Source of the DNA: Paracoccaceae bacterium
GTDB lineage: Bacteria > Pseudomonadota > Alphaproteobacteria > Rhodobacterales > Rhodobacteraceae
Assembly: GCA_007120685.1 (NCBI GenBank)
Contig: SKNG01000438.1
Coordinates: 1 to 6,780 of the forward strand
Direction: 5' to 3'
Length of the DNA: 6,780 nt
The position numbers and the translations under genes were made by a program. The notes under the pieces are model-generated. The model ran no database searches and was not told the DNA's origin. It saw nothing but the letters and a program-made list of their open reading frames with translations. Shown piece after piece: positions 1 to 6,522 of the stretch. Position 1 is the first letter of the stretch; every line of letters begins with the position of its first letter.

Positions 1-962
1 CCCGGTTTCACGGCGGCGGGCGCGGCGCCGAGGGGCGGCTGGAAAAGGCGCTGGCCGAAGCCGGCGTGATACCACAGCGCCGACGCCACCGGCTGGCCCG
101 GGCCTGGGACGCGGGGTTGCACATGGGCTATGCGCGGCTGCAGGCCGGCCGGGTCAGCATGATCGTCGATGCCGCCGCGCCGCTGCTGGGGGCGGGATCG
201 CGCAACGCCCATGCCTCGACGCTGGCGTTCGAGCTGACCTCTAACCGGCGCCCGGTGGTGGTCAACTGCGGTCCGGGCGGCAGTTTCGGGGTGGAATGGG
301 AACGCGCCGGGCGGGCGACGCTGTCGCATTCCACCCTGTCGGTCGATGGCTGGTCCTCGGCGCGCTTTGCCCAGGGTGGACGCGCCGCCCGCGAGGCGTT
401 GACCGACGGGCCCAAGACGGTCGAGATACACCGCACCGACGAACCCCACGCCAGCGCGCTGTTGCTCAGCCATGACGGCTATGTGCCCAGCCATGGCCTG
501 ACCCATGTGCGCAGCCTTGATTTGTCCGCCGATGGCCGCGCGCTTCTGGGCGAGGACCGGCTGGTGGTGCTGGACCCCGCGCATCGCGCCCGGTTCCGCC
601 AGATGCTGGCCGAGACCGACACCGGCATCCGTTTCGCGCTGCGCTTCCATCTGCACCCGGAAGCCGATGCCTCGCTTGACATGAACGGCGCGGCGGTCTC
701 GGTGGCGCTGCCCTCGGGCGAGATCTGGGTGCTGCGCTTCGACGGGCCGGGGGTTTTGTCGCTGGAGCCGTCGGTTCTACTGGAACCCGGCCGCCCGGCC
801 CCGCGCGCCAGCCGGCAGATCGTCATCCGCGCCGCCATCCGGCAGGAAAGCGCCCAGATCAACTGGACACTGGCCAAGGCACAGTATACCCCGCTGGCGA
901 TCCGCGACATCGGGCGCGACGATCCGCTGCACCTGCCCGAACCGCTGGTATCGGACAACTGA
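1..962 (+). CDS. Heparinase II/III family protein, C-terminal part (5' end outside window)
   Basis: The reading frame is open from the first bases (codons in phase from position 3) to the TGA at 960-962, so this is the last 319 or so residues of a longer protein. A GTG at 66 lies inside the frame but is probably not the start, because the residues before it (RFHGGGRG, then a Leu/Ala helix) look like part of the same protein. Family-like segments are the HASTLAFEL strand (His codon at 210-212), VVVNCGPGG, the RATLSHSTLSVDG stretch, HDGY...HGLTHVRSLDL, and RFHLHP. These match the beta-sandwich C-terminal region of heparinase II/III-like proteins, as I recognise them. The family includes polysaccharide lyases, but the catalytic toroid domain lies outside the window and the substrate cannot be told. 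Full-length relatives are about 550-580 residues. It ends 22 nt before purH, suggesting co-transcription. Confidence 0.85.
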   Translation, partial: RFHGGGRGAEGRLEKALAEAGVIPQRRRHRLARAWDAGLHMGYARLQAGRVSMIVDAAAPLLGAGSRNAHASTLAFELTSNRRPVVVNCGPGGSFGVEWERAGRATLSHSTLSVDGWSSARFAQGGRAAREALTDGPKTVEIHRTDEPHASALLLSHDGYVPSHGLTHVRSLDLSADGRALLGEDRLVVLDPAHRARFRQMLAETDTGIRFALRFHLHPEADASLDMNGAAVSVALPSGEIWVLRFDGPGVLSLEPSVLLEPGRPAPRASRQIVIRAAIRQESAQINWTLAKAQYTPLAIRDIGRDDPLHLPEPLVSDN

Positions 963-984
963 CAACAGCCACCGGACCCCATCC

Positions 985-2571
985 ATGACCGACACAGCCC
1001 CCGTGCGCCGCGCGCTGATCTCCGTATCCGACAAGACCGGGCTGACCGAACTGGCCCAGGCACTGGCCGCGCGGGGGGTGGAACTGGTATCGACCGGCGG
1101 CACCGCCAAGGCGCTGCGCGAAGCCGGGCTGGCGGTGCGCGACGTGGCCGATCTGACGGGGTTTCCGGAAATGATGGATGGCCGCGTCAAGACCCTGCAC
1201 CCGATGGTGCATGGCGGGCTGCTGGCGCTGCGCGACGATGCGGCGCATGTGCAGGCGATGGAAACCCACGGGATCGCGCCCATCGACCTCTTGGTGGTCA
1301 ACCTCTATCCGTTCGAAGCGACGGTGGCGCGCGGCGCGGGCTACGCCGAGGCGGTGGAGAACATCGACATCGGCGGCCCGGCGATGATCCGCGCGGCGGC
1401 CAAGAACCACGCCCATGTCGCCGTGGTGACGGACCCCGAGGATTACGCCCCGCTGCTGGCCGAACTGGATGCCCACGCCGGCACCCGGCTGGCCTTCCGC
1501 CAGCATCTGGCGCAGGTCGCCTATGCGCGCACAGCGGCCTATGACGCCGCCGTTTCCACCTGGATGGCCGGCGCCATCGGCCAGACCACGCCCCGCCGCC
1601 GCGCCTTTGCCGGCACCCTGGCCCAGGGCCTGCGCTATGGCGAGAACCCGCATCAGGGGGCGGCCTTCTATACCGATGGCTCGGGCCGCGCCGGGGTGGC
1701 GACGGCGACCCAGCATCAGGGCAAGGCGTTGAGCTACAACAACATCAACGACACCGATGCGGCCTTTGAACTGGCCAGCGAATTCCTGCCCGCCGAGGGG
1801 CCGGCCTGCGTGATCGTCAAGCACGCCAATCCCTGTGGCGTCGCCCGGGCCGGGACGCTGGAAGCCGCCTACCGCGCGGCCTTCGACTGCGACCGGACCT
1901 CGGCCTTCGGCGGCATCGTGGCGCTGAACATGAAGCTGGATCTGGCCACGGCGCAGGCAATCACCGAGATCTTCACGGAGGTCGTCATCGCGCCGGGCGC
2001 CGACGAGGCCGCGATCGCCCATTTCGCCGCCAAACCCAACCTGCGCCTGCTGACCACGCCCGGCCTGCCCAACCCGCGCGACGCCGGGCAGATGTTCCGG
2101 CAGGTATCCGGCGGGTTTCTGGTGCAGGACCGCGACGCGGCGATGATCGGGCCGGGCGACCTGACGGTGGTGACAAAGCGTGCGCCCACCCAGGCCGAAC
2201 TGGCCGATCTGCTGTTCGCCTGGAAGGTCGCCAAGCATGTGAAATCCAATGCCATCGTCTATACGAAGGGCGGCGCCACGGTGGGCATCGGCGCGGGACA
2301 GATGAGCCGCGTGGACAGCACCCGCATCGCCGCGCGCAAGGCGCAGGACATGGCCCAGGCGCTGGGGCTGTCCAGCACCCTGACGCAGGGCTCGGTCGTG
2401 GCCTCGGATGCCTTCTTCCCCTTCCCCGACGGACTTCTGACCGCCGCACAGGCCGGCGCCACCGCCATCATCCAGCCCGGCGGCTCGGTCCGCGACGACG
2501 AGGTGATCGCGGCCGCGGATGAGGCCGGGCTGGCCATGGTCTTCACCGGGCAGCGGCATTTCCGGCACTGA
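985..2571 (+). CDS. purH: Bifunctional AICAR formyltransferase / IMP cyclohydrolase
   Basis: This 528-residue protein carries out the last two steps of de novo purine synthesis in the cytoplasm: formylation of AICAR with 10-formyltetrahydrofolate, then ring closure of FAICAR to IMP. The N-terminal MGS-like cyclohydrolase domain (about residues 10-150) shows SDKTGL, STGGT, GRVKTLHP (66-73) and NLYPF, followed by ENIDIGGPAMIRAAAKN. The AICAR formyltransferase domain shows RYGENPHQ (217-224), the catalytic-type Lys-His pair in KHANPCG (K279, H280), SAFGGIVA, and SDAFFPFPDG near residue 474. It ends in the family-typical FTGQRHFRH. Length matches the usual 510-530 residues and no key motif is missing. 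The ATG at 985 puts the first conserved strand (RALISVSDKTG) at the expected distance; the Shine-Dalgarno site is weak. lspA begins 1 nt after the stop, so the two are likely transcribed together. Confidence 0.98.
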   Translation: MTDTAPVRRALISVSDKTGLTELAQALAARGVELVSTGGTAKALREAGLAVRDVADLTGFPEMMDGRVKTLHPMVHGGLLALRDDAAHVQAMETHGIAPIDLLVVNLYPFEATVARGAGYAEAVENIDIGGPAMIRAAAKNHAHVAVVTDPEDYAPLLAELDAHAGTRLAFRQHLAQVAYARTAAYDAAVSTWMAGAIGQTTPRRRAFAGTLAQGLRYGENPHQGAAFYTDGSGRAGVATATQHQGKALSYNNINDTDAAFELASEFLPAEGPACVIVKHANPCGVARAGTLEAAYRAAFDCDRTSAFGGIVALNMKLDLATAQAITEIFTEVVIAPGADEAAIAHFAAKPNLRLLTTPGLPNPRDAGQMFRQVSGGFLVQDRDAAMIGPGDLTVVTKRAPTQAELADLLFAWKVAKHVKSNAIVYTKGGATVGIGAGQMSRVDSTRIAARKAQDMAQALGLSSTLTQGSVVASDAFFPFPDGLLTAAQAGATAIIQPGGSVRDDEVIAAADEAGLAMVFTGQRHFRH

Positions 2572-2572
2572 C

Positions 2573-3064
2573 ATGCGGCTGGCGACCATCCTCGCGCTGT
2601 CCATCATTGCCATCGACCAGGCGTCGAAATGGTTCGTGGTGGTAGGGCTGCGGCTGGACGAGCGGCTGTTCATCGAGGTCATCCCCGGCATCTTCAACCT
2701 GACCATGGCATGGAACCGCGGCATCAACTTCGGCCTCTTCGCGTCCGATTCCGAGGCCGCGCGCTGGGGGCTGATCGCACTGGCGCTGGCGATCTGCACC
2801 TGGATCTGGATCTGGGCGCGGCGCGAGCTGGGCAATACCTGGATGCAGGCTTCGGCCGGGGTGCTGGTGGGCGGCGCGCTGGGCAATGTCATCGACCGGC
2901 TGGTCTGGGGCGCGGTGGCTGATTTCATCAATGTGACCTGCTGCGGCATCGCCAATCCCTATGCGTTCAACGTCGCCGATGCCGCCATCTTCATCGGCGC
3001 CATCGGGCTGATCCTGTTCGCCGGCCGAAAAACCCCCCGTGACGGCACCGGCGATCCGGGATAA
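2573..3064 (+). CDS. lspA: Lipoprotein signal peptidase (signal peptidase II)
   Basis: This 163-residue inner-membrane aspartyl peptidase removes signal peptides from diacylglyceryl-modified prolipoproteins. Four hydrophobic segments are visible at about residues 4-24, 62-82, 92-112 and 133-151, as expected for the family. Conserved blocks are IDQASKW (14-20), WNRGINFGLF (47-56), GGALGNVIDRL (100-110) with VADF (115-118), and AFNVADAAI (131-139). D117 and D136 are the expected catalytic aspartates by comparison with known LspA proteins. The Cys-Cys-Gly stretch at 123-125 between them seems usual for this lineage. The ATG at 2573 was chosen because it puts the first membrane segment and the IDQ motif at the normal distance. 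An in-frame upstream ATG at 2519 would lie within purH and add 18 atypical residues. The start is 1 nt after the purH stop, pointing to translational coupling. A lipoprotein gene, a likely substrate, follows directly. Confidence 0.97.
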   Translation: MRLATILALSIIAIDQASKWFVVVGLRLDERLFIEVIPGIFNLTMAWNRGINFGLFASDSEAARWGLIALALAICTWIWIWARRELGNTWMQASAGVLVGGALGNVIDRLVWGAVADFINVTCCGIANPYAFNVADAAIFIGAIGLILFAGRKTPRDGTGDPG

Positions 3065-3081
3065 GAACGGGGTGAAGAACC

Positions 3082-3085
3082 GGAG
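3082..3085 (+). promoter_or_regulatory. Ribosome binding site of the DUF3035 lipoprotein gene
   Basis: GGAG lies 9 nt before the ATG at 3095, in the 30-nt gap after lspA. It supports that ATG as the start, which is also followed at once by a lipoprotein signal peptide. Confidence 0.6.
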
Positions 3086-3094
3086 CGTTGGGCG

Positions 3095-3610
3095 ATGCGT
3101 GCATTCATTCTGACAGGGCTGGCGGCGGCCATGCTGGCGGGCTGCGCCGCTGATGGCGACCCGCGGCTGATGAATATCGGCGCCCAGCGCAGCCCCGACG
3201 AATTCGCCATCCTGCCGACCGAGCCGCTGCAGTCCCCGCCGGATTTCCAAACCCTGCCCACCCCCACTCCCGGCGGGCGCAACCTGGTGGACCCGGACCC
3301 GCGGGCGGAGGCGGTGGCGGCGCTGGGCGGCCGCGTTTCGGCCGAACGCACGGGCGGGATTCCGGCGGCCGATGCGGCGCTGGTGCGTCACGCCGCACGC
3401 CGGGGCACGCAGGAAGATATCCGCGAGACGCTGGCCGCCGAGGACCTGGAACACCGCCGCCGCAATCGGGGGCGGATTCTGGAACGGGCCTTTGGCGTGA
3501 ATGTCTACAACCGCGCCTATCAGCGCCAGGCGCTGGACCGGCACGCCGAGCTTGACCGCTGGCGCCAGGCCGGGGCGCGCACGCCAACCGCCCCGCCCCG
3601 GGCGGACTGA
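3095..3610 (+). CDS. DUF3035 (BamF-like) lipoprotein
   Basis: This is a 171-residue predicted lipoprotein. A short signal peptide (Arg2, hydrophobic 4-13) leads to the lipobox LAGC, with Cys17 as the lipidated residue. The next residue is Ala rather than Asp, which by the E. coli Lol rule favours the outer membrane. The mature part starts with the family's signature SPDEFAILP...PL..PPDF (33-51), then a Pro-rich PTPTPGG turn (56-61). The second half (about 97-160) is highly charged, rich in Arg and Glu, probably helical, and ends in a Pro-rich tail. The signature places it in DUF3035. From memory, this family has been linked to BamF, an alphaproteobacterial lipoprotein of the outer-membrane BAM complex with a motif resembling BamC; I hold that link with moderate confidence. 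LspA, encoded just upstream, would process it. It could instead be an unrelated envelope lipoprotein of unknown role. Confidence 0.85.
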   Translation: MRAFILTGLAAAMLAGCAADGDPRLMNIGAQRSPDEFAILPTEPLQSPPDFQTLPTPTPGGRNLVDPDPRAEAVAALGGRVSAERTGGIPAADAALVRHAARRGTQEDIRETLAAEDLEHRRRNRGRILERAFGVNVYNRAYQRQALDRHAELDRWRQAGARTPTAPPRAD

Positions 3611-3721
3611 ACCGCGCCTCCCCCGCTATCCTGAGCCGGAATCACGACTGCGCCATCCTGCTTGCATCCCCTGCCGCCGAGCGTAATTCGCAAACAGGAT
3701 GAAGGATTAGTCGAGGTGCCG
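3611..3721 (+). promoter_or_regulatory. 111-nt intergenic gap, possible internal promoter for the M16 pair
   Basis: This is the longest space between the + strand genes and is less GC-rich toward its right end (around 3681-3712) than the coding DNA. A TTGCAT at 3662-3667 could be a -35 element, but the -10 candidates after it (TAATTC at 3684-3689, or CGTAAT at 3682-3687) are poor matches or badly spaced. GAAGGA at 3701-3706 and GAGG at 3713-3716 are ribosome-binding candidates for the next gene. I see no convincing terminator hairpin with a T-run, so read-through from upstream is also likely. A promoter here is a weak inference. Confidence 0.2.
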
Positions 3722-5110
3722 ATGCTGTCTTCTCTTCGTGCCGCCGGTCTGTCGGTGCTTTGCGCCGCCCTGCTGGCCATTGGCCATGCTGGCCCCGCCG
3801 CCGCCGTCACCGCCCCGGATCTGCCGGATCCGGTGGAGTTTACGCTCGATAACGGGCTGCAGGTGGTGGTGATCGAAGACCACCGCGCCCCCGTGGTCAC
3901 ACAGATGATCTGGTATCGCGTGGGGTCCGCCGACGATCCGGTGGGCCTGTCCGGCATGGCGCATTACGTCGAACACCTGATGTTCATGGCCACCGAAACC
4001 CGCCCCGAGGGCACATTCGATGCCACGCTGCGCCAGCAGGGGGCGCGCTACAACGCCTTCACCTCGCATGATTTCACGGCCTATTACCAGCGCCTTGCCG
4101 CCGACCGGCTGGAGATGGCGATGGAACTGGAGGCCGACCGCATGGCCAACCTGCGCCCTGACCTGTCCACCTGGGAGCGCGAGCGCAGCGTGATCCTGGA
4201 AGAACGCGGACAGGTGCTGGAAAGCAACCCGCAGCGCGTGCTGTCCGAACAGATGCGCGCTGCGCTGTTTCGCCACCACCCTTACGGCATTCACCCGCTG
4301 GGCTGGCGGCATGAGATGGAACTCTTGGACGCCGACAGCGCCACCGAATTCTGGCAGCGCCACTACGGGCCCAACAACGCTGTCCTGATCGTTGCCGGCG
4401 CCGTCGATGCCGAGGCGGTGCGCGCCATGGCCGAGCGCCATTTCGGCCCCATTCCGCCCAACCCCGCCATCACCGAACGTCAGCGGCGGGCGGAACCGCC
4501 GCAACTGGCCGAACGCCGCCTGACGCTGGTGGACGAGCGCGTGGCCCGTCCCAGCATGATGCGCATGTATCTGGCCCCGACCCGCCGCGCCGGCGATCAG
4601 GCCGAGGCCGCAGCCTTTCAGGTGCTGGCCATGCTGCTGGGCGGCAGTGCCCGCACAGCCGTCCTGCCCCGCGCGCTGGTGCGCGAACGGGGTGTCGCCG
4701 AAGCGGCCTGGGCCGGGTTCAACGGCACGGCGCTGGATCATGGCACCTTCTCGCTGGGCCTGACCCCGGCCGAGGGGCACAGCCTGCAGGAAGCCGAGGA
4801 CGCGCTGGATGCGGTGCTGGCCGGTTTCATCGAAAACGGCGTGGATGTCGATCAACTGGAACGCGCGCAGGTGCGGATCCGGGGCTGGGCGATCTACGGG
4901 CTGGACGATCAGGAAAGCCGCGCCAACTGGATCGGCTCAGCCCTGACCACGGGCCTGACGCTGCAGGACGAACAGGACTGGATCGACATCCTGCTGGCCG
5001 TCACCGAGGAAGACATCATCGCCGCGGCGCGCGCGCTGGATCGCCGCGCCTCGGTCACCGGCTGGCTGGTGCCGGAGCCAGAGCCGGAGCAGGAAGGAGA
5101 GCCGTCATGA
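3722..5110 (+). CDS. M16 family zinc peptidase, HxxEH subunit, exported
   Basis: This 462-residue protein belongs to the M16 (pitrilysin / processing peptidase) family. An N-terminal signal peptide (Arg6, hydrophobic 8-20, then Ala-rich to about residue 28) points to the periplasm. The M16 N-terminal domain (about 40-185) carries the inverted zinc motif HYVEH (H81, E84, H85), with the third ligand likely E160 or E161 in ERERSVILEER, about 75 residues on. The C-terminal domain (about 190-375) starts around HHPYGIHPLGW and NNAVLIVAG (218-226). By hand alignment the R/Y pair of the family is absent: V320 and E327 stand there. The tail is Pro-Glu rich. ATG 3722 was chosen because GAGG lies 5 nt upstream and the signal peptide follows at once. 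GTG 3716 is a close alternative. A TTG at 3662 would add 20 residues with unlike codons, including TTA. The stop overlaps the next start by 4 nt. Confidence 0.93.
   Translation: MLSSLRAAGLSVLCAALLAIGHAGPAAAVTAPDLPDPVEFTLDNGLQVVVIEDHRAPVVTQMIWYRVGSADDPVGLSGMAHYVEHLMFMATETRPEGTFDATLRQQGARYNAFTSHDFTAYYQRLAADRLEMAMELEADRMANLRPDLSTWERERSVILEERGQVLESNPQRVLSEQMRAALFRHHPYGIHPLGWRHEMELLDADSATEFWQRHYGPNNAVLIVAGAVDAEAVRAMAERHFGPIPPNPAITERQRRAEPPQLAERRLTLVDERVARPSMMRMYLAPTRRAGDQAEAAAFQVLAMLLGGSARTAVLPRALVRERGVAEAAWAGFNGTALDHGTFSLGLTPAEGHSLQEAEDALDAVLAGFIENGVDVDQLERAQVRIRGWAIYGLDDQESRANWIGSALTTGLTLQDEQDWIDILLAVTEEDIIAAARALDRRASVTGWLVPEPEPEQEGEPS
5093..5100 (+). promoter_or_regulatory. Strong ribosome binding site of the second M16 gene, inside the first
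   Basis: The purine run GAAGGAGA sits 6 nt before the ATG at 5107 and is also the coding sequence for the last residues (Glu-Gly-Glu) of the first M16 protein. With the ATGA overlap at 5107-5110 it indicates coupled translation of the two subunits. Confidence 0.75.
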
Positions 5111-6435
5111 CCGCGCTGAGCCGCATTGTCGCCGCCGGGCTGGTGGCCCTGCCGCTGCTGGCCCTGCCGGCGCGGGCCGAGATCGACATCCAGGCCGTTA
5201 CCACCCCCGGCGGCATCGACGCCTGGCTGGTAGAGGAAAGCGCCATCCCCTTCGTCGCCATCGAAGTGGTCTTCGCCGGCGGCGCGGCGCTGGAGACGCC
5301 GGAAACGGCGGGCGCCGTGGCGCTGATGAGCACGCTTCTGTCCGAGGGTTCGGGCGATCTGGACGCGCAGGCCATGGCCGAGGCGACGGAACGGCTGGCC
5401 GCCGGGATCAGCTTCGATTCCGGCCGTGATTCGGTACGGTTGTCGATCCGCGCGCTGTCGGAAAACCGCGATCAGGTGATCGATCTGGCCCGGCTGGCGC
5501 TGATGGAGCCGCGCTTTGACGCCGACACCTTCGAGCGCGAACGCGCCCGCACCCTGTCCGGCCTGCAACGCGACGCGCGCAACCCCAACGCCATTGCCGC
5601 CCGCCGCTTTGCCGAAACCGCGTTTCAGGATCATCCCTATGCCCTGCCCGTGGCCGGCACGCCAGAGAGCGTGGCAAGCCTTGGCATCGACGACCTGCGC
5701 GATGCCCACCGCACCGCCATCGCGCGCGACCGGGTGCATGTGGGGGTAGCTGGCGATATCTCGGCCGAGGAACTGGCGCCGCTTCTGGACCGTCTGCTGG
5801 GCGATCTGCCGGCCGAGGGCGGCGCGCTGCCCGGCCGCGCCGAATTCGCCGCGCCGCCGGGCGTGCAGGCCATCGACTTTCCCGGCCCGCAATCGCTGAT
5901 CTTCTTCGGCCATGCCGGCATCCCGCGCGATGACCCGGATTTCCTGACCGCCTTTGTGATCAACGACCTTTTCGGCAGCGGCCGTTTCGGCACCCGCCTG
6001 ATGCGCGAATTGCGCGAGACGCGCGGGCTGACCTATGGCGTCGGCACCGGCCTGTCGGCGATGGCGCTGGGCGAGGCGTTTCAGGGCCGGGTTTCTACCG
6101 ACAACGCCAATGCGGGCGAGGTGATCGAGTTGCTGCGCGCCGAATGGGAATGGCTGGCCGGCGGTGGCATTACGCAGGACGATCTGGAGGCGGCACAGAC
6201 CTTCCTGACCGGCTCCTACCCGCTGCGCTTCGACGGCAATGCCTCGATTGCCGAGATCCTCGCCTCGATGCAGTTTCAGGGTTTCGACATCGATTACGTG
6301 AATGTGCGCAACGACCGGGTCATGGCGCTGACGCTGGAAGATATCCACCGTGTCGCCGCCCGCCTGGCCCAGCCTGAAGCGCTGCATTTCGTCGTCGTCG
6401 GCCAGCCGCAAGGGCTGGAGGATGCGGGGCTGTAA
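5107..6435 (+). CDS. M16 family peptidase-like subunit, R/Y-pair type, exported
   Basis: This 442-residue M16 homologue has a clear signal peptide: Arg6, a hydrophobic core at 8-20, and a likely cut after Ala-Arg-Ala24. In the N-terminal domain, the place of the HxxEH motif is taken by Ala72, Ser75 and Thr76 in the AGAVALMSTLLSEGS stretch, so this subunit should not bind zinc. The C-terminal domain keeps NDLFGSGRFGTRLMRELR and the block RETRGLTYG. There R303 and Y310, seven residues apart, fit the R/Y pair used by M16 proteins to hold substrate. The ATG overlaps the upstream stop by 4 nt and has a strong Shine-Dalgarno site. The pattern resembles the paired M16 proteins SPH2681 and SPH2682 of Sphingomonas sp. 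A1, where one subunit gives the metal site and the other the R/Y pair. The natural substrate is not known from sequence; small peptides or failed export products in the periplasm are possible. Confidence 0.93.
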   Translation: MTALSRIVAAGLVALPLLALPARAEIDIQAVTTPGGIDAWLVEESAIPFVAIEVVFAGGAALETPETAGAVALMSTLLSEGSGDLDAQAMAEATERLAAGISFDSGRDSVRLSIRALSENRDQVIDLARLALMEPRFDADTFERERARTLSGLQRDARNPNAIAARRFAETAFQDHPYALPVAGTPESVASLGIDDLRDAHRTAIARDRVHVGVAGDISAEELAPLLDRLLGDLPAEGGALPGRAEFAAPPGVQAIDFPGPQSLIFFGHAGIPRDDPDFLTAFVINDLFGSGRFGTRLMRELRETRGLTYGVGTGLSAMALGEAFQGRVSTDNANAGEVIELLRAEWEWLAGGGITQDDLEAAQTFLTGSYPLRFDGNASIAEILASMQFQGFDIDYVNVRNDRVMALTLEDIHRVAARLAQPEALHFVVVGQPQGLEDAGL

Positions 6436-6454
6436 GCCGCCGGGGCCGGGCGGG

Positions 6455-6477
6455 AAAACGCGCGTTCGAACGCGCGT
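6455..6477 (-). terminator. Terminator hairpin for the - strand DUF1285 gene
   Basis: A perfect 20-bp palindrome at 6458-6477 (arms ACGCGCGTTC) is bordered by AAAA at 6455-6458. Read on the - strand this is a GC-rich hairpin followed by TTTTC, the form of an intrinsic terminator, about 45 nt after the DUF1285 stop. Confidence 0.7.
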
Positions 6478-6480
6478 GTC

Positions 6481-6503
6481 ACGGCCCTTCGAAGGGCCGT
6501 TTT
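6481..6503 (+). terminator. Terminator hairpin for the + strand M16 operon
   Basis: A perfect 20-bp palindrome at 6481-6500 (arms ACGGCCCTTC) runs straight into TTTT (6500-6503). This is a GC-rich hairpin plus short T-run, as in an intrinsic terminator, about 45 nt after the stop of the second M16 gene. Only 3 nt separate it from the first palindrome, and both share the TTCGAA centre. Confidence 0.75.
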
Positions 6504-6522
6504 CGCCACCCGGGTAATCCGC

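Noticed and set aside
2519..2572. Longer lspA start at ATG 2519
   Set aside because: It would overlap purH by 53 nt and add 18 residues that do not fit the family. ATG 2573 gives the normal N-terminus.
859..2955. A 698-residue open frame antisense to purH and lspA
   Set aside because: It lies opposite two well-conserved genes. Its Gly/Arg/His/Gln-rich translation is typical of reverse-strand frames in GC-rich DNA and matches no family I know.
3588..3610. GC-rich inverted repeat at the end of the DUF3035 gene, considered as a terminator
   Set aside because: The arms nearly touch, it overlaps the coding end, and no T-run follows.
3638..3665. GGAAT upstream of the M16 pair, considered as an EcfG/RpoE-type -35 box
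   Set aside because: It does not match the expected GGAAC, and no suitable -10 partner stands at the right spacing.
4909..6411. A 500-residue open frame antisense to the M16 genes
   Set aside because: Same reason: it mirrors the codon bias of the two real M16 genes, has low-complexity composition and no recognisable domain.
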